Source: Paludisphaera soli (lineage in GTDB: Bacteria > Planctomycetota > Planctomycetia > Isosphaerales > Isosphaeraceae). From it: DNA of 64,000 nt. The notes below the pieces were generated by a model that was given only the letters and a program-made list of their open reading frames with translations, made no database searches and had not been told where the DNA came from. The position numbers were made by a program, and so were the translations under genes. Below are positions 44,791-54,600 of this stretch, in pieces (within the stretch, counting starts at the first letter, position 1; the number at the start of each line of letters is the position of its first letter). The stretch is taken from positions 55,355 through 119,354 of the forward strand of contig NZ_JAALJI010000024.1 of the NCBI RefSeq assembly GCF_011064595.1. Direction: 5' to 3'.

Positions 44791-45798
44791 ATGATGGATG
44801 GAACGAGCCCGAACGCGGCCTTCGAACGAGAACGCGAGGTCGCCACGGCCGCCGTGCGGGACGCCGCCATCCTCTGCCGGGCCGTCCAGCGCGGCCTGGA
44901 AACCGCCGCGATGGACAAGGAAGACCGCAGCCCGGTCACGATCGCCGACTTCGGGAGCCAGGCGTTGATCTGCCGGACGCTCGCGGAGGCCTTCCCCGGC
45001 GATCGGATCGTCGCCGAGGAAGACGCCGCGATGCTCCGTCGCGCGGGGGCCGAGGAATCGGCCTCGCGAGTCCTCAAGTTCGTGCAGGGGATCCGGCCCG
45101 AGGCGGACGGCGAATCGGTCCTGAGCTGGATCGACCTGGGCCGCGACGAGGGGGGCGCCGGGCGGTTCTGGACGCTCGACCCGATCGACGGCACCAAGGG
45201 CTTCCTCCGGGGCGGCCAGTACGCCGTCGCGCTGGCGTTGATCGTCGACGGCCGGATCGAGGTGGCCGCGATGGCCTGCCCGAATCTACCGGTCCGGGCG
45301 GGCGACGAGGCGGTCGGGGCGGTCTTCACTGCCGTTCGCGGCGAGGGGGCCGAGGTCCGGCCGCTCGACGCGGCGGGCCCGGCGACCCCGATCCGGGTCG
45401 GGGCGGGGACCGACCCGCGCGACGCGCGGATCTGCGAGTCGGTCGAGTCGGGCCACAGCGCCCAGGACCAGTCGGCGCTCGTGGCCGAGCGGCTCGGCGT
45501 GGCCGCCGCCCCCGTCCGCCTGGACAGCCAGGCCAAGTACGCGGTCGTGGCCCGGGGCGAGGCCGACATCTACCTGCGCCTCCCCACGCGGAAGGACTAC
45601 CGGGAGAAGATCTGGGACCACGCCGCCGGGGCCTTGATCCTCGCCGAGGCCGGCGGCGTCGTGACTGACGTCACGGGCCGCCCGCTCGACTTCACGAAGG
45701 GTCGCGAGCTGTCCGAGAACCGCGGCGTCGTGGCCACCAACGGCACCCTGCACGACCGGGTCATCGCCGCATTGGCCGAGGCTTACGGATCCGCCTGA
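44791..45798 (+). CDS. 3'(2'),5'-bisphosphate nucleotidase (inositol monophosphatase family)
   Basis: The 335-residue protein has the two-metal motifs of the family: VAEEDAAML, the site WTLDPIDGTKGFLRGGQYAV, and WDHAAGALILAEAGGVVTDV near the end. Both the length and the LDPIDGTKGF site match HAL2/PAP phosphatases, which clear 3'-phosphoadenosine 5'-phosphate formed by sulfate assimilation. GAGGAG lies before the ATG. It lies 100 bases after hemD and may belong to the same assimilation cluster, though it has no direct role in nitrate use. Confidence 0.8.
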   Translation: MMDGTSPNAAFEREREVATAAVRDAAILCRAVQRGLETAAMDKEDRSPVTIADFGSQALICRTLAEAFPGDRIVAEEDAAMLRRAGAEESASRVLKFVQGIRPEADGESVLSWIDLGRDEGGAGRFWTLDPIDGTKGFLRGGQYAVALALIVDGRIEVAAMACPNLPVRAGDEAVGAVFTAVRGEGAEVRPLDAAGPATPIRVGAGTDPRDARICESVESGHSAQDQSALVAERLGVAAAPVRLDSQAKYAVVARGEADIYLRLPTRKDYREKIWDHAAGALILAEAGGVVTDVTGRPLDFTKGRELSENRGVVATNGTLHDRVIAALAEAYGSA

Positions 45799-45826
45799 AG
45801 GCTCCCGCTCCTCCGAGGAATTCCCC

Positions 45827-46309
45827 ATGCTCCGCAAGCTCGTGACGGGGGGGCAGGCGGGCACCGAGCAGGCCGCCTGGGCGTCGGCCCGCCGCGCGGG
45901 GGTCGAGACCGGGGGCTACATGCCGCGGGGCTTCCTGACCGAGGAAGGCCCCGCGCCGAGGCTCGGCGCGCTCTACGGGGCGATCGAGTTCCCGTTCGAC
46001 GACGCCCGGCGGATCCGGGCGAACCTGCGACGGGCCGACGGGCTGTTCTGGTTCGGCGACGCCGACTCGCCCGGCGCCGCCGACGTGTTCGCCGCGTGCC
46101 GCGAGTTGGGCAAGCCCTTCCTGGTCGTCCACCCGCGATTCGCCGATCCCGCCGAGGCCGCGGACTGGCTGCAAGTCTTCGAGATCGGCGTCCTCGTCGC
46201 GGCGGGCGAGCCGACGTCGCGGTCGCCCGAGATCGGGCCGCTCGTCGGGGCGTTCCTCGACCGCGTCATTGCCAAACTACGATCGAGCCCCCCCCGTGGG
46301 CGGCGATGA
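45827..46309 (+). CDS. Putative molybdenum carrier protein (Rossmann-like)
   Basis: The 160-residue protein begins with the signature LVTGGQAGTEQAAWASARRA, GVETGGYMPRGFLTEEG. This is the Rossmann-like nucleotide-binding pattern of the 'putative molybdenum carrier' (MoCo carrier-like) family, related to lysine-decarboxylase-like folds. The segment ELGKPFLVVHPRFADPAEAA is the conserved second half. Close to a molybdoenzyme gene it could store or deliver molybdenum cofactor. Its last 44 bases overlap the convergent gene on the minus strand. Confidence 0.7.
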   Translation: MLRKLVTGGQAGTEQAAWASARRAGVETGGYMPRGFLTEEGPAPRLGALYGAIEFPFDDARRIRANLRRADGLFWFGDADSPGAADVFAACRELGKPFLVVHPRFADPAEAADWLQVFEIGVLVAAGEPTSRSPEIGPLVGAFLDRVIAKLRSSPPRGRR

Positions 46310-46604
46310 TCAGGCCGATCCAGAGCATCAAGCCCCAGATCAACAGGCCGGGGATCAGCAGGACGAAGGCCACGCCGTCGACCCACCCCGGCCAGGATCG
46401 TCCCCGCATCCTGTCGTACGCGCCCATCCCGTATAGGGCGGCCGAGACGGCGGGCAGGATGACGAAGAACCAAGCCGGAGCCGAGAAGGCCGGTCGAGAA
46501 GGATAGTCCAGGGCGCCGATCAGGCTCAGGAGCGTCCCCACGAACGAGAGGGACATCGGCAGGGCGATGAAGACCAGCATCGCGACCCGCCGCAGAATCA
46601 CCAT
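46266..46604 (-). CDS. Three- to four-helix membrane protein
   Basis: The 112-residue product is mainly hydrophobic: AMLVFIALPMSLSFVGTLLS, AWFFVILPAVSAALYGMGAY, and GVAFVLLIPGLLIWGLMLWI. No family is recognised. It is convergent with the carrier gene and shares 44 bases with it at the 3' ends. Confidence 0.5.
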   Translation of the reverse strand: MVILRRVAMLVFIALPMSLSFVGTLLSLIGALDYPSRPAFSAPAWFFVILPAVSAALYGMGAYDRMRGRSWPGWVDGVAFVLLIPGLLIWGLMLWIGLIIAAHGGGSIVVWQ

Positions 46605-46626
46605 GGCTCGTCCTCGCCTTCCCCGC

Positions 46627-46917
46627 TCAGTCCTCGCCCTCGTCGGGGTTCAGCTCCCGGATCTCGACGTGCGTCTCCGGCTGGGAGTCTCCCGACTGAA
46701 ACGCGTGCATCGCGGCCTCCTCGTCGTCGACGAAGCCGGGGGTGACCACGACGCACATGGAGAAGATCGCCAGCGACTGGCGGTTGCAGGTCGGGCAGAG
46801 GGTGCAGCGGCGGGCCGCGCCCTTGCGCCAGATGCGGGTGATGAACGACAGGGGCTCGCCGTCCGGGCCGGCGAGCGTCGCCACGCGGGTGAACTTCGGC
46901 CTCGGCGGCTCGTCCAT
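46627..46917 (-). CDS. Small CxxC protein of unknown function
   Basis: The 96-residue product contains one CTLCPTC motif in a setting that suggests a half zinc-knuckle, with hydrophobic strands (SLAIFSMCVVVTPGFVDDEE) and an acidic tail. The name of a family is not clear to me. The gap of 62 bases to the MFS gene upstream on the same strand suggests cotranscription. Confidence 0.5.
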   Translation of the reverse strand: MDEPPRPKFTRVATLAGPDGEPLSFITRIWRKGAARRCTLCPTCNRQSLAIFSMCVVVTPGFVDDEEAAMHAFQSGDSQPETHVEIRELNPDEGED

Positions 46918-46978
46918 GGGGGCCTCCTGGGACCGGAATGGGGGACCGGTAGGATCTTTCGGGGCGGGCGACGCGGAA

Positions 46979-48352
46979 TCAAGGCCCGACGGGCTCGCCC
47001 ATCTCCCTCGGGCTCGGCGGCCGGACTGCGACGGGGGCGGCCGCATCGGCCGCGACGGGGATGATGCCGAGGCGGGCGTAGACCGGCCGGGCGTGGCGTC
47101 GCAGCCTGGGCAACTGGGAAGCAAACGCCGCGCCGCCCGCGAGCACCAGCAGCCCCGACCCGAACACCACCGGGCGCGGGCCGACGAGCCCCGCCAGCCA
47201 GCCCCCCAGCAGGCTGCCGAACGGCGCGACCCCCTGGAAGGCCATCCCGTAGAAGCCCATCACCCGGCCCCGCTTGTCCTCGTCGACCATCGTCTGGATC
47301 AGGGTGTTCGACGCGGCCATCTGGACCATCATCCCGGCCCCGGTCGCCGTCAGCAGGGCGGCCGACAGCCAGACCGACCCCGACTGCGAGAAGCCGATCA
47401 GCCCCATCCCCAGCACGCCCGCCGCCGCCACGATCACCCGCCCCAGCCCGAGGACCGAGACCCGCGAGGCCAGGTACAGCGCCCCGGCCAGCGCCCCCAG
47501 CCCCTGGGCGGCCGACAGCAGGCCGAGCGTGGACGGCCCCCCGCCGAGCACCCTCGCGGCGAACACCGGCATCAGCACCGACTGCGGCATCGCGGCGAAG
47601 CTGATCAGGGCCAGCAGCAGGAGCAGGGCCCGGATCGGCGGGAAGCCGAAGGCGTATCGGAACCCCTCGACCAGGCGACGACCGACCGAGCCGACCGCCG
47701 CCGCCCGGGGTCGGGGCGTCAGGCGCATCGCCAGCAGGGCCGCGACGACCGCCGCGTAGCTGACCGCGTCGATCGCGAAGCACCAGGCCTCGCCCACGGC
47801 CGCGATCACCACGCCGGCCGTCGCCGGGCCGACCAGCCGCGCGCCGTTGACCAGCGACGAGTTCAGGGCGATGGCGTTGGGGAGGTCCTCGCGGCGGGCC
47901 ACCATCTCGACCATCATCGACTGCCGGGCCGGCATGTCGAACGCGTTGATCGCCCCCTGCGCCACGCTCAGGGCGACGACCAGGGCGATCGCGAGCGGGC
48001 CGCTCGGCCCGCTGAACGCGACCCAGGCCAGGGCGGCCGACTGGAACATCGCCAGGACCTGGGTGACCACCAGGACGCGGCGGCGGTCCCAGCGGTCGAC
48101 GAACACCCCGGCGATCGGGCCGAGGAAGAAGGTCGGAGCCAGGCCCGCGAAGCTCGCGACGCCGAGCAGCCACGGGGCGTCCGCGCCGGCGAGGCGCAGG
48201 ATGAGCCACCCGGTCGCCAGGCGGGTCATCCAGGTGCCGACGAGCGAGACCCCCTGACCCAGGAAGAAGAGGCGGTAATTCCGATTCGCGAACGCCCGGC
48301 CCATGGCGCTCCACCGCGAGCTTCGAGCCGGCCCCATCTCCTCCGACGCCAT
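46979..48352 (-). CDS. MFS exporter of the EntS / MFS_3 type
   Basis: The 457-residue protein has about twelve membrane helices and the EntS-like features ALSVAQGAINAFDMPARQSM, RREDLPNAIALNSSLVNGAR and the loop FVDRWDRRRVLVVTQVLAM. Members export siderophores or drugs. No siderophore genes are nearby, so the substrate is open. It reads from 48352 toward 46979, away from the efflux operon that ends at 48533. Confidence 0.8.
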   Translation of the reverse strand: MASEEMGPARSSRWSAMGRAFANRNYRLFFLGQGVSLVGTWMTRLATGWLILRLAGADAPWLLGVASFAGLAPTFFLGPIAGVFVDRWDRRRVLVVTQVLAMFQSAALAWVAFSGPSGPLAIALVVALSVAQGAINAFDMPARQSMMVEMVARREDLPNAIALNSSLVNGARLVGPATAGVVIAAVGEAWCFAIDAVSYAAVVAALLAMRLTPRPRAAAVGSVGRRLVEGFRYAFGFPPIRALLLLLALISFAAMPQSVLMPVFAARVLGGGPSTLGLLSAAQGLGALAGALYLASRVSVLGLGRVIVAAAGVLGMGLIGFSQSGSVWLSAALLTATGAGMMVQMAASNTLIQTMVDEDKRGRVMGFYGMAFQGVAPFGSLLGGWLAGLVGPRPVVFGSGLLVLAGGAAFASQLPRLRRHARPVYARLGIIPVAADAAAPVAVRPPSPREMGEPVGP

Positions 48353-48532
48353 CGGCGGCCCCCCGTCGGACGCTCGGCGCTCGCCCGCGAGTCGGACTCC
48401 CCCGCCGTCCCCGCCGCGCCCCGGCCCGTCCAGAACGCAATCTCCATGCCGGATTTCGGGGGCGTCGCCTGAGGAGGAAGTTGGTGGGAGCCGTCGGTCC
48501 CGGCCGGCCGCTTGCCTCGGTCGGTCGAAGGC

Positions 48533-50134
48533 TCAGGGGAGGATGCGGGCGCCCACGGCCGTGTTCAGGTCGAGCATGGCTCGGCGATGCCGGACGAGGG
48601 AGTCACGGTACTGCCGGACCACGTCGTTGTACTGGCGCTGGGCCTCGAGATATTCGAGGGCGTTGGCCTCGCCGCCGCGGAACCGGGCGAAGGCCGCGTC
48701 CCGCACCCGTCGCGAGGACGGCAGGATCTGCTGCTCCAGCTCGAACACGCCGTCGCGGCTGAGTTCCAGCTCGCGGGCGGCCTCCTCGGCCTCGGCGGCG
48801 ACCTGCCGCTCGATCGACGCCACCTCGATCCGGGTCTGGACGGCGTTCGACTGGGCCCGGGCGATATTCCCCTGATTGCGGTTGTAGAGCGGCAGCGGGA
48901 CGGTCACGCCGACGGCCCAGGAGGTGGCGCTCTTGCTCCCGAATGGACTGTTGTCCTGGAAGGTGTAGGGCTGGGCGAGGACGTAGACGTCCGAGTAACG
49001 CTCGGCGTGGGCGAGCCGCAGGTCGGCGTCGGCGCGGCCGACGCCGAGCCGGTAGGCGACCAGGTCGGGACGGCAGGCGACCGCCTCGGCGACGATCGCG
49101 TCGATCGGCATGGGGAGGTCCGAGACCTGGCGGCGGGGCGCCCGGACGCGGAGGGCGTCGACCTCGACCCTGGGCACGTCCAGCAGCACGGCGAGCGCGC
49201 GGGAGGTCCGGCCGACGGCCTGGGTCGCCTCCCGCACCTGGTACTGGGCCTGCTCGACCTGGGCGCGGAGGGCGTCGGTGGTCGCCTCGGTGATCTGCCC
49301 TTGCTCCAGCAGGTCCAGGTTCAGCTCCAGGAGCTTGCGGATGCCGTCGGCGTAGGCCCGGCTGAACCGCAGGGTCTCCTCGGCGGCGACGACGTCGACG
49401 TAGGCCGTGTAGAGGTTGTCGATCTGGAGCCGCACGGCGTCCTGAAACTGGGCCTCGGTCACGCGGCTCGCCTGCCGGGCCGCCGCGGTCCTGGCCTTCC
49501 GCTTGCCGGTCACGTCGACGGGGAGGGTGACGTTGACGTCGTACTGCGTCTGCCCGCCGGGGCGTTCGTTGCTGAACCGGCCGTAGGGGATGAACTGGGT
49601 GTCGGCGTAGAGCACGGGATTGACCCGCAGGCTCGCCGTGAGGACGTCGGCCCGCGCCTGGTCGATCTCGTGCTTGAGGGCGAGCAGGGCCAGGTTCCGC
49701 TCGACGAGCCGGTCGATGGCCGCATCCAGCGTCAGGCCGTCGGGCGGGCCCGTCTGGTCGGGCGCGTCGGCGGGGAGTTCCAGCTCGCCGTACTGGGGGA
49801 CGTCCGCCGGCTCCAGGGCCCGGAGCCTGAAGCGTTCCGGCTGCTCGGGCTCCCGCCCCGTGGTGGGGGGCTGGAGGCCGCCGACGGGCGCCCGGCTGAC
49901 CGACGGCCCGGCCCGGCCGCCGATCGGCTGGCCCATGGCGCCGGGGGTCGTGTCGAAGGCCGAGATGCCCGCCGAGCCCAGGGGCACGCCGAGGCCCCCC
50001 CGCGACTCGACCCGCCCCGGCGGGCCGGCCGGATCGACCGCGGGCCCCTGGGCGCGGGCCGGGCGGACGAGGGCGAGGAGCGCCAGGGCCCCGAGCAGGA
50101 TCATGGCGCGGACGGCCCGGCTGGATCGCTTCAT
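48533..50134 (-). CDS. czcC: CzcC/CusC-type outer membrane efflux protein, second system
   Basis: The 533-residue protein has a signal peptide (AVRAMILLGALALLALVRPA), a ~90-residue Gly/Pro-rich linker, and a TolC-type repeat with LTLDAAIDRLVERNLALLAL, TQYDVNVTLPVDVTGKRKAR, and LNTAVGARILP at the end. It is clearly paralogous to the copy at 10242. It closes the A-B-C operon on the minus strand. The two copies differ most in the linker and in the coils. Confidence 0.88.
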   Translation of the reverse strand: MKRSSRAVRAMILLGALALLALVRPARAQGPAVDPAGPPGRVESRGGLGVPLGSAGISAFDTTPGAMGQPIGGRAGPSVSRAPVGGLQPPTTGREPEQPERFRLRALEPADVPQYGELELPADAPDQTGPPDGLTLDAAIDRLVERNLALLALKHEIDQARADVLTASLRVNPVLYADTQFIPYGRFSNERPGGQTQYDVNVTLPVDVTGKRKARTAAARQASRVTEAQFQDAVRLQIDNLYTAYVDVVAAEETLRFSRAYADGIRKLLELNLDLLEQGQITEATTDALRAQVEQAQYQVREATQAVGRTSRALAVLLDVPRVEVDALRVRAPRRQVSDLPMPIDAIVAEAVACRPDLVAYRLGVGRADADLRLAHAERYSDVYVLAQPYTFQDNSPFGSKSATSWAVGVTVPLPLYNRNQGNIARAQSNAVQTRIEVASIERQVAAEAEEAARELELSRDGVFELEQQILPSSRRVRDAAFARFRGGEANALEYLEAQRQYNDVVRQYRDSLVRHRRAMLDLNTAVGARILP

Positions 50135-50239
50135 CCCCCGCTCCTCGTGACCCCGAAGCGAGATGCGGCCTCCCAGGATGGGCGCCGACGGTCCCGTCTC
50201 GCCGACCTCCCAAGATATCGGTCGCGACGGCCGCGGCGC

Positions 50240-51610
50240 TTAACGCGATTGCGAGGCGGCCGGGGCCCGACCCGGCTCCGAGGTCCCCGGGGCCGCGCCG
50301 ACGGCCGCGGCCTCCTCGTTCTCGTAGATCTGCTGCAGGAGCAGCCCGCCGACGACCACGACCCGCTCGCCGGCCTTCAGCCCGCGCTCGAGGACGGCGT
50401 GGTCCTCCTTCTCGTGGGCGACCGTCACGTCGCGGCGCTCGTAAGCGTCGGGCCTCCCCTCGACCTCGACGAACACGTAGGCGAGCCCGTCGACGACCAC
50501 CAGGGCCGTCCTCGGGACCTCCACCCGGCCCTCGACGGGCGGGATCTCCAGCAGGCCGCGGACGAGCATGTCGGACTTGAGCTTCCCCTCGGGGTTGGGG
50601 ATCGAGGCCCGGACCCGGACGGCGTGGCTCGACGGGTCGACGCGGTTCGAGATGTATTCGACCTTGCCCCGGGCCGTGTAGCCGAGGAAGGGGAACCGGA
50701 TCTCCCACGACTGCCCGAGGCTCACCAGGTCGAGGTCGCTCTCGAAGACGTTCCCCCAGACCCAGAGCCGCTCCAGCGGGGTGACGACCAGCAGGGTGTC
50801 GTTCTCGTCGTAGAGGTTCCCCACGGCGACGTCGCGGTCGATGACCAGGCCGTCGGCCGGCGACCGGAGCGTGAGCCGGGCCTTCTCCGACCCCGGCTCG
50901 GACTCCACCCCCTCGACCTCCTGCTCGGTGAGCCCGTAGACCAGGAGCTTGTCCCGCGCGACCTCGTATTCGCGGCGGTTCTTCATCTCGTTGTTCCTGG
51001 TCTCGTCGTAGAGCTGCTGGGAGACCGCCTTCGACTGGAGCAGGGACTCGCGGATCTCCAGGAGCTTCTTGTCGTAGAGCCACTGGATCTTCTCGATCTC
51101 GTAGACGCTCTTCGCGGCGGCGAGCTCCGTGCTGTAGAGGTCGATCAGCGGGTCCCCCTTGCGGACCGACTCGCCGACCGTGACGTACACCTTGTCGACC
51201 CGGCCCTCGAACATCGGCCGGACCTTGGTGAGCGTGTCGGAGATGTATTCGGTCGTCCCGAGGAGTTCGAGGCGGATGGGCTCGGACTGCGGCCTCGCCG
51301 GCTCGACCCGGATCCCCATCGCTTCCCGGGCCCGCTCCGCGACGACGATCGCGCCGTCCCAGGGGCCGGACGCGACCCGCGGGGGGGTCGCGTCGGCCGG
51401 ATGATGGGCCGCCTGGTGGCCCCCGGCGATCGCCCGCCAGGCTTCGGACGCCACGTCGGGGCGCCTCCAGACGACGACGGCCGCCGCGGCGATCGCGACG
51501 AGCCAGGCGGCGGGCTTGAGGAACCGTGCGGGGCCGCGGCGCGTCGGGCCGCCCCCCGCTCGGTCGGGCGGCCCCGGGGTCTCGGCCGCGGCCGGCGTCG
51601 GCGTCGTCAT
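50240..51610 (-). CDS. czcB: CzcB/CusB-type periplasmic adaptor, second system
   Basis: The 456-residue protein has an N-terminal anchor (PAAWLVAIAAAAVVVWRR), adaptor halves around RPMFEGRVDKVYVTVGESVR and VIDRDVAVGNLYDENDTLLV, and an alpha-hairpin with KSVYEIEKIQWLYDKKLLEI. It joins the inner pump to the outer channel. It starts seven bases after the czcA stop. A His pair in the N-terminal segment (GGHQAAHHPAD) could bind metal. Confidence 0.85.
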   Translation of the reverse strand: MTTPTPAAAETPGPPDRAGGGPTRRGPARFLKPAAWLVAIAAAAVVVWRRPDVASEAWRAIAGGHQAAHHPADATPPRVASGPWDGAIVVAERAREAMGIRVEPARPQSEPIRLELLGTTEYISDTLTKVRPMFEGRVDKVYVTVGESVRKGDPLIDLYSTELAAAKSVYEIEKIQWLYDKKLLEIRESLLQSKAVSQQLYDETRNNEMKNRREYEVARDKLLVYGLTEQEVEGVESEPGSEKARLTLRSPADGLVIDRDVAVGNLYDENDTLLVVTPLERLWVWGNVFESDLDLVSLGQSWEIRFPFLGYTARGKVEYISNRVDPSSHAVRVRASIPNPEGKLKSDMLVRGLLEIPPVEGRVEVPRTALVVVDGLAYVFVEVEGRPDAYERRDVTVAHEKEDHAVLERGLKAGERVVVVGGLLLQQIYENEEAAAVGAAPGTSEPGRAPAASQSR

Positions 51611-51617
51611 GCGGGCC

Positions 51618-54600
51618 TCAGTCTCCCCCGGCGGGGCGGACCCCTCGCGCCGGGAAGTAGGAATAGAGCACGGGGATGAGGAATTGCGAGAGCAAGAGCG
51701 CGGCGGACATGCCGCCCACGACCACGATCGCCAGCGGCCTCTGGGCCTGCGAGCCGACCGACGTGGCGAAGGCGGCCGGCAGCAGCCCCAGGATGGCGGT
51801 CAGCGAGGTCATCGCCACCGGCCGGAGCCGGCGCTCGGCCCCGCCGACGATCGACTCCCGGACGCTCTCGCCCTCCGACCGCAGCTCGTTGAAGTACGAG
51901 ATCAGGAGGACGCCGTTCTGGACCGCGACGCCGAAGATCGAGATGAACCCCACCGCCGCCGAGATGCTGAACGTCGTCCCGGTGAGCACCAGGGCCCAGA
52001 TCCCGCCGACCACGGCCGGCAAGACCCCAAGCATGACGATCGCGGCGTCCTTCATCGAGCCGAACAGCGTGTACAGCAGCACCAGCACCAGCACCGCCGA
52101 GAGGGGCACGGTGAACATCAGCCCGCGGTTCGCCGCCTGCATCTGGGCGAACTCGCCGGACCAGACGAGGTGGTAGCCCTCGGGCAGTTTCGCCCCCGTG
52201 CTCGGGTCCTCGACCTTCCGCCGGGCCTCGTCGATGGCCGAGGCCAGGTCCCGGCCCCGGATGCTGAACTTGATCGGGATGTAGCGGAGGTTGTTCTCGC
52301 GGTAGATGTACGAGGCCCCCGACTTGTGGGGCTCGATCAAGGCCAGCTGCGACAGCGGGATCCGCGCCCCGCGGCCGCCGTCGCGGCCCGGCACGTCGAC
52401 CGGGATGCGGGCGATGTCGTCCGGGTCGTTGCGCAGGTCCGGGGGGAGCCGCAGGATGATGTCGTACCGCTTCTCCCCCTCCACCATCTCGGAGAAGGCG
52501 CGGCCGCCGATCGCCACCTGGATCACGTCCTCCACGTCCTCCACGTTCACGCCGTAGCGGGCGCACGCCCGGCGGTCGATGCGGATCTCCAGGTTCGGCT
52601 GGCCCAGGATGTGGAACAGGCCGACGTCCTCCACCCCCGGCACCGACCGCAGCGCGTTGACGACCCGTCGCCCCGTCTCCTCCAGCGTCTTCAGCTCGCC
52701 GCCGAAGAGCTTGACCGAGTTCGCCCCCTTGATGCCCGAGAGGGCCTCGTCGATGTTGTCGCGGATCAGCTGGCTGAAGCCGAAGTCCACCCCGGAGAAG
52801 TCCGCGAACTTCGCGTTCAGCTCGGCCTCGATCTTCCGCCGCGTCATCCCCGGCCGCCACTCCTCCATCGGCCGCAGGGGGACGTTGAACTCCAGGTTGA
52901 AGAAGCTCGTCACGTCGGTCCCGTCGTCGGGGCGGCCGACGTGCGACATCACCCCCCGGACCTCCGGGATCGAGGCGATCACCGCGCGGAGCCGCGGCGC
53001 CATCCGCGCCGCCTCCTCCAGCGAGACGGTCGACGGCATCAGCGCCCGGATCCAGAGGTTCCCCTCCTCCAGCTCGGGCATGAACTCGGCCCCGAGGTTC
53101 GCCGCCGCGGCGACGGTGGCCGCCAGGAGCCCCCCCATGCCCAGCAGAACCAGCGGGCGGCTCGCCAGCGCCGCGCGCAGGGCCCGGGAGTAGACCCACT
53201 TCATCGCCCGGTCGACCAGCGTCTCCTTCTCCTCGGTCTTGCCGTGGAAGAGGAAGGAGCAGAGCACCGGGGCGAGCGTCACGGCGATCAGCAGCGCCCC
53301 GAGGATGCTGAACGCGTAGGTCGCGGCCATCGGCCCGAACAGCGCCCCCGCCGGGCCGCTCATCACGAACAGGGGCAGGAACGCGCAGACGATGATCATC
53401 GTCGAGAAGAAGATCGGCCGCTCCACCCCGCGCGAGGCCTCGGCGATCCGGTCCACCAGGGGCTTCGACCGGTCCGCCGTCGGGCTCGTGACGTGGTGGT
53501 AGATCGTCTCGACGATGATCACCGAGCTGTCCACGATGATCCCGAAGTCGACCGCGCCGATCGACAGCAGGTTCGCCGACTTCCCCTGGGCGTACAGGAC
53601 CGAGATCGCGAACAAGAGGGCCAGCGGGATCACCAGCGCCACGACCGCCGCGCTCGCCAGGTCCCCCAGGAAGACGAACAGCACGGCCACCACCAGGCCG
53701 ATCCCCACCAGCAGGTTGTGCAGGACGTTGTGGGTCGTGACGTGGACGAGGTCGGTCCGCTGGTTGAACACCCGGATCGTCATGCCGGCCGGCAGGAGCT
53801 TGTCACGCTCGATCTGCCGCATCTTCTCGGCGACCGCCTCGGACGTGGGGAGCGACTTCTCCCCCTTCCGCATCATCACGATCCCCTCGACCACGTCGTC
53901 CTCGGCGCCGCGGCCGACGACCCCCAGCCGGGGCCGGTGACCGACGACCACTCGGGCGACGTGGTGCACGAAGATCGGCGTGCCGTCGGGCGCGGCGGCG
54001 ATCACCACGTCGCGGACGTCGTCGAGCTTCTCGGTCTCGATGACCATGGCCCGATCGACGTTCGCGGGGTCCAGCGGGTCCACCCCGCCGCCGAGCAGCC
54101 CGATCGCCCGCACGTTGTGCGCCTGGGAGCCGAGCGTCAGGACGTCCCCCCCCACGTTGGCGTTCGAACGCGTGATCGCCTCCTCGACCTGCTGCATCGT
54201 CACGCCGTACTGCTTCAGCAGCCGCGTGTCCAGCAGCACCTGATACTGCTTGACCGTCCCCCCGAAGCCGATGACGTCGATCACGCCCGGGACCTGCTTG
54301 AGCATCCGGGTCACCACCCAGTCCTGCACGGCCTTGATCTGGTTGGTCGTGTAGGCGGGGCCCTCCAGCACGTACCGGACGATCTCGCCGGTCGGGCTCC
54401 ACGGCGACAGCTCGGGCTTCACGCCGGCGGGGAGGTCCACCATTCCGATCCGGTTCAGGACCTCCTGTCGCGCCGCGGAGTAGTCGGTCCCGTAGGCGAA
54501 CTGGCACTTGACGTCGTTCAGGCCCGCGATCGAGGTGCTGCGGAGGTATTCCAGCCCCGGCATCCCGTTCAGGGCCGTCTCGATCGGGATGCCGATCAGC

